Positions 1-7,258 are shown, counted from the first letter of the stretch. The stretch is DNA of 12,171 bases from Cytophagales bacterium (GCA_029262935.1 JAJCYK010000333.1:1-12171); one strand, 5' to 3'. Numbers and translations are program-made. The notes: generated by a model from the sequence alone, not told the origin.

Positions 1-333
1 ATGCGGTATACAAAAAACGATAAGAATTTGTTTTATGCCACCACAGAGTTGCATGGAGAAAGCTATAACATTAGGTTAGACGACCCCACTTTTCCCCAGG
101 AGGACAACTTACTGCTAAGGAAATCGGAAGTACGCTTTTTATTAAAATATGAAAGAGAGATTCACGATTGGTTGTGGTTTGGAATTGAAGGAGGGGTGCG
201 GTCAAACATCGAGTTTAGTTTGAGAGACTCACCTAAACGTGATGCTGTGCGACTTATTGAAAATAGCTTTAACAGCGCCTTGGTTATCAACGCCAGTATT
301 TTCATTGTGCCACCCAGAAAATTTCTGGAATAG
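1..333 (+). CDS. Outer-membrane beta-barrel-like protein, C-terminal fragment (5' end outside window)
   Basis: The frame is open from the first base and ends with TAG at 331-333, giving 110 residues. The window happens to begin with ATG, but there is no signal peptide, so this is most likely an internal methionine and the gene starts to the left. The visible part alternates polar and hydrophobic or aromatic residues in short stretches (for example LLLRKSEVRFLLKYER and WLWFGIEGGVRSNIEF), as expected for antiparallel outer-membrane beta-strands. It resembles the C-terminal part of DUF6268-type Bacteroidota barrel proteins; that assignment is from memory of the family pattern and is tentative. 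The last strand (SALVINASIFIV) is followed by a short PPRKFLE tail. Function unknown. The gene runs convergently into the next one, with only three bases between the stop codons. Confidence 0.6.
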   Translation: MRYTKNDKNLFYATTELHGESYNIRLDDPTFPQEDNLLLRKSEVRFLLKYEREIHDWLWFGIEGGVRSNIEFSLRDSPKRDAVRLIENSFNSALVINASIFIVPPRKFLE

Positions 334-336
334 TCT

Positions 337-1659
337 TTAGTACTGCATAAAGAAATCCAATATGTCCTGGTCTTCTACCATCTGTTGGTAATTTTGAAAC
401 CCTTCGGGTAAGGGAACCAAGCGCAGCTGATGGTTCTGCTGAAACTCATTTTCCAGATTCGAGTTTTGATCCTTAATTCTCTTTAAATCGGTGCTATCTG
501 CCATTTTGAAATTCGCCCAGAAATCATGATCATAATTGATCAAGGGGTTCAGCATTTCACTATATAACACCGTTCTTTGAGCCGTGTTCATGAATTCAGG
601 TTCTTGATTTGTAAAACGCCCACCAATGATTTCCATGCTATGCTCAAAATCGCCTTCGTTGGAGCTAAGTGTCTGTACAAAAGAGCTACGATTTAAATAG
701 TATTGTCCATTAAAGAGTAGAAAGCTAATTGAAAAAATACTTTTTTTAGGAATTTGATTTTGCTTTTGTTTTAAGAATGGTTCGGCGCCACGATGTACTA
801 CATCCAATCCCAAAAGGGCTTGATCACCTTCTTTAATCAACATGCTGCCTTCATAATCAAATTCGTTTTGGTAAGGGGCTTTCGGTTTAAAAGCAATTTT
901 CAATACTAATTGTTCATTGTATTGGGTGCTATCCTCTATGGTATATACAAACTTATCCAGGTTCCCTTTGCTTAAAGGCCCCTCGTGTAGGTAGTAATCT
1001 TTGGCTTTTAATATCTTCCCTATTCGCAGATATCCAGCAGTGGGGTAAGTATTTCGGCGAATGTGCTTCCATTGAGCCAAATCAAAAGTCAACACTTGAT
1101 TTCGATGGTTTTTGTACCTGGAATTATACCCACTGACATAAAATATGCCTTGTGCCTCAGTAAACCCTCCGTATTTTTCACCCTTGGTAGAAGTTTCCCG
1201 GTACAACACATTCATTAGATAAGGCTTGGACCTTAAATACACCTTTCTTTTTTTGGAAGTTGAAGCAATCATTTCTTCCAGAGTTAGTGATCGCCCTCGA
1301 ATAACCACCTCAGAAAGTACTGTTGGTTTAGGTACCAGGCTTATACTCAACTCTTGGCCCCAAGTAATTTCTGAGAATGAAACAGTGGCCTTATTGTAAC
1401 CAATGGAGCTTATTTCTAAAGTATGTGTAGCGTTTGAGTCGTTTAAAAGCAAACTAAAATACCCATTTAAGTTCGCGCTTATTCCCAATTGTTGTTGGAT
1501 TACGCCCACGGAAGCATAGGGAACCGGTTGCCCGTTTTCAGCATCAACAATGTATCCGTTGATTTCAAGTCTTTGCTGACCAGTTAGTGCCGAACAACAC
1601 AGGCTTAACAAAACCACCTGATATAGTAAAACAGTTGTAGTATTAAATCTTATTGACAT
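337..1659 (-). CDS. Secreted carboxypeptidase-like regulatory domain protein
   Basis: 440 residues. An N-terminal signal peptide (hydrophobic core about residues 8-26, likely cleavage near ALTGQ) is followed by a carboxypeptidase D regulatory-like beta-sandwich at about 30-110. That domain shows the usual landmarks: INGYIVDAENGQPVPYASV, then a GISANLNGYFSL turn and an ISSIGYNKATV strand. The linker LSEVVIRGRSL at 115-125 resembles the segment that joins this domain to the plug of SusC/TonB-dependent receptors, but no plug or barrel follows. Residues 130-440 instead form a mixed, probably beta-rich region with no motif that I recognise. Proteins of this architecture are common in Bacteroidota and are thought to sit in the periplasm or on the outer membrane; no enzymatic role is implied, since the regulatory domain has no catalytic residues. 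It is a single gene, divergent from the sulfotransferase-like gene. Confidence 0.8.
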   Translation of the reverse strand: MSIRFNTTTVLLYQVVLLSLCCSALTGQQRLEINGYIVDAENGQPVPYASVGVIQQQLGISANLNGYFSLLLNDSNATHTLEISSIGYNKATVSFSEITWGQELSISLVPKPTVLSEVVIRGRSLTLEEMIASTSKKRKVYLRSKPYLMNVLYRETSTKGEKYGGFTEAQGIFYVSGYNSRYKNHRNQVLTFDLAQWKHIRRNTYPTAGYLRIGKILKAKDYYLHEGPLSKGNLDKFVYTIEDSTQYNEQLVLKIAFKPKAPYQNEFDYEGSMLIKEGDQALLGLDVVHRGAEPFLKQKQNQIPKKSIFSISFLLFNGQYYLNRSSFVQTLSSNEGDFEHSMEIIGGRFTNQEPEFMNTAQRTVLYSEMLNPLINYDHDFWANFKMADSTDLKRIKDQNSNLENEFQQNHQLRLVPLPEGFQNYQQMVEDQDILDFFMQY

Positions 1660-1760
1660 GACCTTACTAAGTTCTTCAATAACCTTATATTATCAAAATC
1701 TCTAAGCGTTAAGCGAGCGTATTTGTCTTTACCAGGTTTTTAAATTTCCCCCTCAGCACA

Positions 1761-1768
1761 TATCTTCG
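1761..1768 (+). promoter_or_regulatory. Candidate Bacteroidota -7 promoter box
   Basis: TATCTTCG differs by one base from the TAnnTTTG box recognised by the Bacteroidota primary sigma factor. It lies 7 bases before the ATG at 1776, which would give a nearly leaderless mRNA; short leaders after such a box are common in this phylum. The T-run at 1737-1741 is at roughly the right distance for a -33 element but does not contain a clean TTG, so the call is weak. Confidence 0.35.
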
Positions 1769-1775
1769 CCTAATC

Positions 1776-2501
1776 ATGAAAACAAAAAAACGCCTCTCCA
1801 TGTGGTCCGGACCTCGAAATGTATCAACAGCCTTGATGTATTCCTTTGCACAAAGACCCGATACCTTTGTCCTAGACGAGCCTTTATATGGACATTATTT
1901 AAAAGTAACAGACGCAGACCATCCTGGTAAAGAGGAAGTTTTGGCTTCCATGGAACTGGACGGAGAACTAGTAGTAGAGCAATTTCTTTCCACCGACTTC
2001 GAAAAGCCTTTGTTATTTATAAAGAACATGGGGCATCATATGGAAAAGTTGAACTGGCAATTTTTGGAAAAACTGGATCATCTATTTCTAATACGCGATC
2101 CTCATGAAATGCTGCCATCCATGGTAAAGCAATATCCTTACCCTGAAATACGTGATACTGCCTTAAAAGCGCAATGGGAGTTGTATCAATACTTGGAGCA
2201 GCGTGGCCAATTACCAATAGTAATTGATTCCAAAGAATTGTTGCTGGATCCGGCTAAAATACTTAGCCAAGTATGCGAAGCGTATCAGGTACCTTATTTT
2301 GATGGAATGGTTAAATGGGAGCCTGGCGCCCGTCCCGAAGACGGAATATGGGCCAAGTATTGGTATCATAACGTCCACAAGTCTTCCGGTTTTGCCCGCT
2401 ACCAACCCAAAAATGAAGTCGTGCGTGAAGATCTGTTACCACTCTTAGAGGAGTGTAAGTACTATTACCAAAAACTTTATCAATATGCCATCAAAGCTTA
2501 A
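1776..2501 (+). CDS. Sulfotransferase-like protein (PAPS-binding P-loop family)
   Basis: 241 residues, cytosolic, no signal peptide. The N-terminus MKTKKRLSMWSGPRNVSTAL carries the 5'-phosphosulfate-binding loop of sulfotransferases (SGPRNVST, residues 11-18), followed by DEPLYGHYL at 34-42. A second landmark, LFLIRDPHEMLPS (103-115), matches the 3'-phosphate-binding strand and helix, with R107 and S115 as candidate contacts. K83 in FIKNMGHH lies in the central region. In the family a sulfo group is moved from PAPS to a hydroxyl or amine; the acceptor cannot be read from sequence. Close relatives occur alone or fused to a branched-chain aminotransferase-like domain; here the protein stands alone and no such gene is adjacent. 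The start is supported by the promoter-like box just upstream. The stop (TAA, 2499-2501) overlaps the stop of the convergent hydrolase gene. Confidence 0.75.
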   Translation: MKTKKRLSMWSGPRNVSTALMYSFAQRPDTFVLDEPLYGHYLKVTDADHPGKEEVLASMELDGELVVEQFLSTDFEKPLLFIKNMGHHMEKLNWQFLEKLDHLFLIRDPHEMLPSMVKQYPYPEIRDTALKAQWELYQYLEQRGQLPIVIDSKELLLDPAKILSQVCEAYQVPYFDGMVKWEPGARPEDGIWAKYWYHNVHKSSGFARYQPKNEVVREDLLPLLEECKYYYQKLYQYAIKA

Positions 2502-3409
2502 TTTTCAAAGAATTTAATAGTGTCGTCCACAGATTGTTCCGGAGCTTCTTCCATTGGTAAATGCCCTACGCCCGGATAGGTTATCAATTGATCCATAGGG
2601 AGCAACTCTTGAAACAAGTAAGCGTGGCTGATATCAATCCACTTTTTGTCCTCTTCTCCCCAAAGGATTAAGGTGGGCTGGTTAATTTTTGACAGTCGTT
2701 CGGTATTGGATTTGTATTTTGAATTTGCAATGGTATAAAATGCTAATGGATTGCCAGGATAATTATTGAGTTCATAGTACCGGGTTACTAAATCCCGATC
2801 CACTTTACTGCGGTCTCCAAAGGCTTGTTTCAAGAATTTACGTACCAGAAATTTAGGCGCTCCCTTCACGGCAATGTTTTTAAACAATGGTTTTTGAGCC
2901 ATACGTATGGGCTTCGGGGGGTCATCTGGAGTGGTAAACCCAGCGGCATTCATTAAAACTAATTTCTGGACCCGGTCAGGATGAAGGTAGGTGTATTCCC
3001 AGGCAATCCATCCACCTAATGAGCTACCTACTAAGTAACATTGTGACACGTTTAGTTGCACCAACAAATTTTCCAACATGGATACATAGCTATCAATAGA
3101 ATATTCATTCTTAACATTAGAACCAGTTAATCCGAATCCTGGCAAGTCAAAGCGTATCACACGATAATTCTGTTTCAATCTGCCCGTCCATTGGTCCCAA
3201 GTATGCAAGGAACTGGAAATACCATGTACCAATACTACCACCTCGCCCTCCCCTTCGTCACGATAATGAATTTGACTTCCCTCAAAGTTTAAGAATTCAC
3301 TTTCTTCATTGGTGTATCGGTGCTTTAATACCTCTGATGTCAAATGTTTATTAGCAGAACAAGCCATAGTGGCACTTGCAATGATCACAATCAATACCCA
3401 ATTACGCAT
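2498..3409 (-). CDS. Alpha/beta-fold hydrolase, predicted lipoprotein
   Basis: 303 residues. The N-terminus (MRNWVLIVIIASATMAC) is a short type II signal peptide with C17 as the likely lipidated residue; the -3 position is Thr, so the lipobox is loose but acceptable for Bacteroidota. The body is a complete alpha/beta hydrolase: oxyanion-hole HG at 62-63 (VLVHGISSS), RFDLPGFGLTG at 86-96, nucleophile elbow GSSLGG with S130, acid D254 in ILWGEEDKKW, and H283 in GVGHLPMEE. All three catalytic residues are present, so the enzyme should be active on an ester, lactone, C-C or related bond; the substrate is not evident. A variable cap lies at about 155-225. It would act in the periplasm or on the outer membrane. 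Its TAA stop (2500-2498 on the minus strand) shares bases with the sulfotransferase stop within a TTAA tetranucleotide. Confidence 0.85.
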   Translation of the reverse strand: MRNWVLIVIIASATMACSANKHLTSEVLKHRYTNEESEFLNFEGSQIHYRDEGEGEVVVLVHGISSSLHTWDQWTGRLKQNYRVIRFDLPGFGLTGSNVKNEYSIDSYVSMLENLLVQLNVSQCYLVGSSLGGWIAWEYTYLHPDRVQKLVLMNAAGFTTPDDPPKPIRMAQKPLFKNIAVKGAPKFLVRKFLKQAFGDRSKVDRDLVTRYYELNNYPGNPLAFYTIANSKYKSNTERLSKINQPTLILWGEEDKKWIDISHAYLFQELLPMDQLITYPGVGHLPMEEAPEQSVDDTIKFFEN

Positions 3410-3512
3410 AGTTGTTCAATATTTTAATGGGGTTTTGGGGCAATTTACTAAATGTAAGTGGGACCTGGTGCTAATGGACCACTCATAAAATAGTGATTTT
3501 AAGTGCGGTATA

Positions 3513-3531
3513 ATTACCCACAATGTGGCAA
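3513..3531 (+). repeat. Shared intergenic motif, copy 1
   Basis: The 19 bases fit ATTACCCAYAMTGTGGMAA and match the sequence at 9265-9283 at 16 of 19 positions in the same orientation. In both places the ACCC part overlaps an inverted repeat (GGTA...TACC), and an AAATAGT-GATTT-AAG block precedes it (3488-3503 here). It may be an operator or part of a dispersed non-coding element. Two copies are not enough to decide. Confidence 0.35.
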
Positions 3532-3638
3532 ATGGTCTCATTGACCTAAATATGGTCTTTTGGGATGAATTATACTTATTAAATAGAATCAGTAAATATA
3601 GCCCTCATTACTTGTACTATTATAAGGACGGCCGGTCT

Positions 3639-3653
3639 TGGCATAGTATTGCA
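3639..3653 (+). promoter_or_regulatory. Sigma-54-like -24/-12 element with non-standard spacing
   Basis: TGGCATAGTATTGCA contains good halves of a sigma-54 promoter, TGGCA and TTGCA, and lies 33 bases before the ATG at 3686. However, the GG and GC dinucleotides are separated by 9 bases instead of the strict 10. In known sigma-54 promoters a one-base change of this spacing is usually inactivating. The same stretch could instead be read as TTG plus TATCTG for the primary sigma factor, which is also a poor fit. Confidence 0.25.
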
Positions 3654-3685
3654 TTTATCTGTTTCGAACGAAAAAATTTAAATAC

Positions 3686-4570
3686 ATGGTTATGAAAAGA
3701 TATGCTTTAATATTGCCCTTAGTATTTGCAGCTTTCGCTTGTAATCAGCCCAAGCTGCAAGAACAAATAGATCTGCTACAAGCTGAAAACGTAAAACTTC
3801 AAGAAAATACGTTAGAAAAAGACCAGTCCTTAGCTGAGTTCGTGGCATCCTTTGCCGACATTGAAAAGAACCTGGCTGAGATCAGAGAAAGAGAGTTAAA
3901 TATTTCTTTAAACAACAGCGACGTCAATGCTTCTGAGGATGCACATAAACGTGCGGCAGAAGACATTAAAATGATCAATGAATTGATGAGTGAAAACAAA
4001 CGGACCATCGAAGAGTTGAACACAAAAATTGCCGGATCTGCAGGTAAGAACAGTCAACTGCGAAAGGCTCTGGAAAAAGTTAAAAAAGATCTGACCGCGC
4101 AGATCGAAGAACGCGATGTACAAATCACTGAACTCAAAGCAGGCTTGGAATCAAAAGATTTTACCATCCAAGAGCTCAATGCCAATTTGGATACTTTGAC
4201 CTTGGCTAATAATGATCAGCAAATTACTATTGGCGATCAAACGGACAAGTTGCAAACCGCTTATTATACAACCGGTACCTCCAAAGAGTTAGTGGCCAGT
4301 AACATTCTCGCTAAGGATGGTGGATTTCTTGGGCTTGGTAAAACTGAAAAATTGAAAGATGATTTCAATCCAGAAAACTTCAGTCGTATAGATATCACCA
4401 GTACTCAAACCATACCAATTAGTGGTAAAAAAGCGGAATTAGTAACAAATCACCCCTCTGATTCTTACATCCTCGAAGGGGATCAAGAAGAAAATCTGGA
4501 GCGATTAGTAATTCTAGACCCTGCTCGTTTCTGGAACTCCAGCAAGTATCTAGTGGTAGTACTAGATTAA
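3686..4570 (+). CDS. Coiled-coil lipoprotein with conserved-looking C-terminal domain
   Basis: 294 residues from the ATG at 3686, or 292 from the ATG at 3692 (residue 3), which gives the more typical signal peptide MKRYALILPLVFAAFAC. C19 (numbered from the first ATG) is the likely lipidated cysteine, so the protein should be anchored in the envelope. Residues about 22-188 are a long, highly charged, heptad-rich region with many Leu, Glu, Lys and Gln residues and almost no Pro or Gly, predicted to form a coiled coil with breaks near 76-85 and 115-122. The rest (about 190-294) is globular: AYYTTGTSKELVASNILAKD, GGFLGLGKTEKL, FSRIDITST, SYILEG and a final RFWNSSKYLVVVLD. This C-terminal pattern recurs in Bacteroidota proteins that automatic pipelines sometimes name collagen-binding adhesin-like; I would not infer binding from that name. 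It is a single gene followed by its own terminator. Confidence 0.8.
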   Translation: MVMKRYALILPLVFAAFACNQPKLQEQIDLLQAENVKLQENTLEKDQSLAEFVASFADIEKNLAEIRERELNISLNNSDVNASEDAHKRAAEDIKMINELMSENKRTIEELNTKIAGSAGKNSQLRKALEKVKKDLTAQIEERDVQITELKAGLESKDFTIQELNANLDTLTLANNDQQITIGDQTDKLQTAYYTTGTSKELVASNILAKDGGFLGLGKTEKLKDDFNPENFSRIDITSTQTIPISGKKAELVTNHPSDSYILEGDQEENLERLVILDPARFWNSSKYLVVVLD

Positions 4571-4603
4571 TATGTAGGTTTAATTTGCTTGCTATCAATA
4601 GTT

Positions 4604-4637
4604 TAGAGTCAGTTAATTAATTAACTGACTCTATTTT
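4604..4637 (+). terminator. Intrinsic terminator built from a perfect 30-bp palindrome
   Basis: Bases 4604-4633 form a perfect inverted repeat: a 13-bp arm (TAGAGTCAGTTAA), a TTAA centre, and the exact reverse-complement arm. TTTT follows at 4634-4637, then a T-rich stretch. It starts 33 bases after the stop of the coiled-coil lipoprotein and so most likely ends that transcript before the kinase gene. The stem is AT-rich, with GC pairs only in the AGTCAG part, so its strength is uncertain. Confidence 0.7.
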
Positions 4638-4714
4638 CTATTTTGCCAATCCACGTCAAAATTATGTTGTAAACCATCATTTTTGGGATTTTTCCGTTAA
4701 ATTAAATAGGGCGT

Positions 4715-7258
4715 ATGAGAGAGAAGAAAAATACCATCAAAGGCAAGATCATTGGAGGATTTATATTAGCCCTGATGGCTATGTTATTGACTGGTATTAT
4801 CAGTTACAATAGCTACAAGGAACTACTTGTCTCCTTAGATGAACCCTCAAACCCTGAAGTAAAACTCAAAGAGCTTAGTCAAACATTAGCGGATATATCC
4901 GAAGCCGAAGCCAGCATGCGTGCGTATGCTTTGACCCGGGATGACGCTTTTTTAGATACCTACCGAGATTTTGCTTCATCAGCCCACTTGAAATTCGATT
5001 CGCTCAAATTAATCCAACCTATTGATCAGCATTTCAATGACCGGATTGATTCCATTTCAAGTTTATTGGATGAAAAGATAAAGGACCTTAACAGTTTTCT
5101 AAACTTAAAAAGAACCATTACTGAAGTAAATGTCTCCTTAAAAGCATTGGAGGAAATTACCAGCAACACCGACTCCATACCGGCACTACGCACCACTAAA
5201 ACTACCACTACCACTACCACCACGCTAGAAAATATTCCCAGAAGTACCCCGGTGGAATCTGCGGCAGAGGTTGAGGAAAAAACAAAACGCCGTAAGCGAC
5301 GCCGGGTACAAGAACTAGCCAAGCAGATCGCTAAGTTAGAAATGGAGCCCATGATCCAAACGGAAACCAAAATTATCACTGATACCAGCTTTATTCAACC
5401 CGATACGGTATTGGGCAACGTCAATCGCATGTTAGAAGAAATAATAACCGAGGAAAGCAGGTACCAGCGCATCTTAGCAAAAAAAGAATTGGATATCATT
5501 GAAGGGAATATTCTGATCATCGATCAAATTAGAACCTTGATTAATAATTTGGAAAAAGAAGAGTTGGCTCTTGGCATTTCACAAGCCAACCGGGCAAAAG
5601 TAATTGCCAGCCGTTCCACGCTTACCGTTAGTATCATTATCATTCTTTGTTTGATCACGGGCTTTTGGTTAGTCTATTTGATATTTAAAGACATCAGCTT
5701 CCGTAATTTTTATAATGAGCAATTGATTGGTGCGAAAAATCAAGCAGAGCAACTGGCTGAGTCCAAACAACAATTTTTAGCCAACATGAGTCATGAAATT
5801 CGTACTCCTTTAAATGCTATCATTGGATTTACGGAGCAGTTGGCAGATACCCCATTGCAGAAACCTCAGAAAAAGTATTTAGAAGCCGTACAGTCTTCCA
5901 GTCAGCATTTACTGGAAACCGTCAACGATATATTGGATTACTCCAAAATTGAAGCGGGGGAGTTAAAAATAGCTCAGGAGCCGTTCGAATTAACCAGTAC
6001 CGTCAAAGAAGTGGTAGCGGCTTTGGATATTAAAGCCCAAGAAAAAGACCTGGATTTGATCTTAGAAATGCAGGAAGATCTTTCACTCTTTTTTCTGGGA
6101 GATGCTTTGAGGCTCAAACAGATTCTGTTTAATCTGGTAAGTAATGGCATTAAGTTTACGGATACCGGTTTTGTAAAAATCAACGTGCAGCACACCGTAC
6201 CAGAAGAAAATCTCGTTAAGATTTCCGTACAGGACAGTGGCATAGGAATGCGACCAGAGATCATTGAAGAAATATTCAAAGACTTCAATCAAGCTGACCT
6301 TTCCGCTACCCGAAAGTATGAGGGTACTGGGTTGGGGTTGGCTATTTGCAAGAAGCTTGTAGAACTCCAAAGTGGTACAATTGAAGTGGACAGTGAGCCA
6401 GGTCATGGATCAAAATTCACCGTTACGTTAAGTTATCCCACAGCCAGTCCCGTCAAGCAAGATAGCCTCCTCATTAAAAAGAACCAACGATTTGAACCAC
6501 ACGCTCGAGTTCTGGTAGTGGATGATGACAGCTTTAATTTAGGACTGTTGGAAGTAATATTAAAGAAATGGGGTCTACAAGTTGATCTTTGCAATTCCGG
6601 TCAACAGGCCAAAGAGCAGATACACCTAAGATCCTACGACCTGGTGCTTACCGATATTCACATGCCAGAGGTAAGTGGTTTGGATTTGTGCGCCTATATC
6701 CGAAATCAACCGGATGAACCCCTTAAAAACATCCCTATCATTGCTTTGACTGCAAATGTAATGGAAAACGACTTAGAGCACTATCTGGCTTCTGGGATAA
6801 ATGACAACCTGCTAAAACCCTATAGGGAAAAGGACCTTTTTGAAAAGTTAGAAGGCTATCTCAGTCTTAGCGAACCCCCTAACATTGAAAAACCTGAAAA
6901 CGGTTTTAGCTTAGACGACTTTCGGAAATTTTCCGGAGATGATGAATCGGCCCTACTTTCCATTTTAGATTCCTTTCACAGTAACTTGTCGAAAAACATG
7001 GAAGAGTTGAGAATCCACAGTACTAGTCAAAATTGGCACTTGCTAGCAGAATTGGCCCATAAGATGATCAGTTCTTTTGGGCACCTTCATGCACAACAAG
7101 CCATCCAAACGTTAAGAGAAATGGAAGTAATCGCTAGAAAAGGCGAACATACTGACAAAGTACCGGAAATGGTGGATGAAGTAACTCTGTTGGCCTATCC
7201 CATCCAAGAACAACTTAGCGAAGAAATAATCAATCTTAGGCAATCAATTCTAAGCTAA
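4715..7258 (+). CDS. Hybrid sensor histidine kinase (CHASE3-like sensor, HisKA, HATPase, REC, Hpt)
   Basis: 847 residues, inner membrane. TM1 is about 12-30 and TM2 about 302-323, enclosing a roughly 270-residue periplasmic, mostly helical sensor that resembles CHASE3. An unusual insert at about 150-230 contains eight consecutive Thr (163-170) and the basic run KRRKRRR (191-197). A short linker, without HAMP or PAS, leads to HisKA with H360 in NMSHEIRTPLN. The ATPase shows the N box (N473, N477), G1 DSGIGM (507-512) and G2 GTGLGL (537-542). The receiver at about 597-717 has acidic residues 603-605, phospho-acceptor D647, T679 and K701. The C-terminal Hpt has H782 in LAHKMISSFGHL. All phosphorelay residues are intact, so a His-Asp-His relay ending on a separate response regulator is expected. 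The convergent sigma-54 activator next door is the obvious candidate partner. The signal sensed is unknown. Confidence 0.93.
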   Translation: MREKKNTIKGKIIGGFILALMAMLLTGIISYNSYKELLVSLDEPSNPEVKLKELSQTLADISEAEASMRAYALTRDDAFLDTYRDFASSAHLKFDSLKLIQPIDQHFNDRIDSISSLLDEKIKDLNSFLNLKRTITEVNVSLKALEEITSNTDSIPALRTTKTTTTTTTTLENIPRSTPVESAAEVEEKTKRRKRRRVQELAKQIAKLEMEPMIQTETKIITDTSFIQPDTVLGNVNRMLEEIITEESRYQRILAKKELDIIEGNILIIDQIRTLINNLEKEELALGISQANRAKVIASRSTLTVSIIIILCLITGFWLVYLIFKDISFRNFYNEQLIGAKNQAEQLAESKQQFLANMSHEIRTPLNAIIGFTEQLADTPLQKPQKKYLEAVQSSSQHLLETVNDILDYSKIEAGELKIAQEPFELTSTVKEVVAALDIKAQEKDLDLILEMQEDLSLFFLGDALRLKQILFNLVSNGIKFTDTGFVKINVQHTVPEENLVKISVQDSGIGMRPEIIEEIFKDFNQADLSATRKYEGTGLGLAICKKLVELQSGTIEVDSEPGHGSKFTVTLSYPTASPVKQDSLLIKKNQRFEPHARVLVVDDDSFNLGLLEVILKKWGLQVDLCNSGQQAKEQIHLRSYDLVLTDIHMPEVSGLDLCAYIRNQPDEPLKNIPIIALTANVMENDLEHYLASGINDNLLKPYREKDLFEKLEGYLSLSEPPNIEKPENGFSLDDFRKFSGDDESALLSILDSFHSNLSKNMEELRIHSTSQNWHLLAELAHKMISSFGHLHAQQAIQTLREMEVIARKGEHTDKVPEMVDEVTLLAYPIQEQLSEEIINLRQSILS
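5192..5224 (+). repeat. ACC/ACT trinucleotide tract coding for threonines
   Basis: Inside the kinase gene, bases 5192-5224 consist of threonine codons interrupted by one AAA, including three perfect ACTACC hexamers at 5201-5218. Slippage here would change the Thr run by whole codons and keep the reading frame. The tract falls in the periplasmic sensor segment (residues 160-170). Confidence 0.8.

Larger units (their letters stand above)
3410..3685. other. Divergent intergenic region with several short inverted repeats
   Basis: These 276 bases separate the hydrolase lipoprotein (-) from the coiled-coil lipoprotein (+) and must hold both promoters. I see no open frame or RNA gene. Visible structure includes GGTA-TAAT-TACC at 3507-3518, GGTC-N5-GACC at 3534-3546 and GACC-N7-GGTC at 3543-3557, with ATGGTCT repeated directly at 3532 and 3552. 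A GGACC repeat lies at 3461 and 3476. A block at 3488-3531 resembles a second intergenic region near 9224-9283. On the minus strand TACATTTA (3456-3449) is one base from the TAnnTTTG box and could serve the hydrolase gene, but no clear -33 partner is present. Confidence 0.4.

Noticed and set aside
1..3. ATG at the first base as a true start codon
   Set aside because: The product would lack a signal peptide and be too short for a barrel protein; the window edge most likely cuts the gene.
3410..3685. Possible small RNA or CRISPR-like repeats in the largest intergenic region
   Set aside because: The repeats are only 4-7 bases long and irregularly spaced, and no stable hairpin with a T run is present.
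4678..4685. CATTTTTG as the -7 box for the hybrid kinase gene
   Set aside because: It is one base from TAnnTTTG and suitably placed, but no TTG lies at the needed distance upstream, and such T-rich matches are frequent in this DNA.
5026..5379. Open minus-strand frame of 117 codons opposite the kinase gene, with a poly-valine run
   Set aside because: The valines are the reverse complement of the ACC/ACT threonine repeat. The frame lies wholly inside a well-supported gene and shows no family pattern of its own.
5974..6406. Two overlapping minus-strand open frames opposite the kinase ATPase domain
   Set aside because: They are antisense to conserved catalytic motifs, and their composition is explained by the sense coding sequence.
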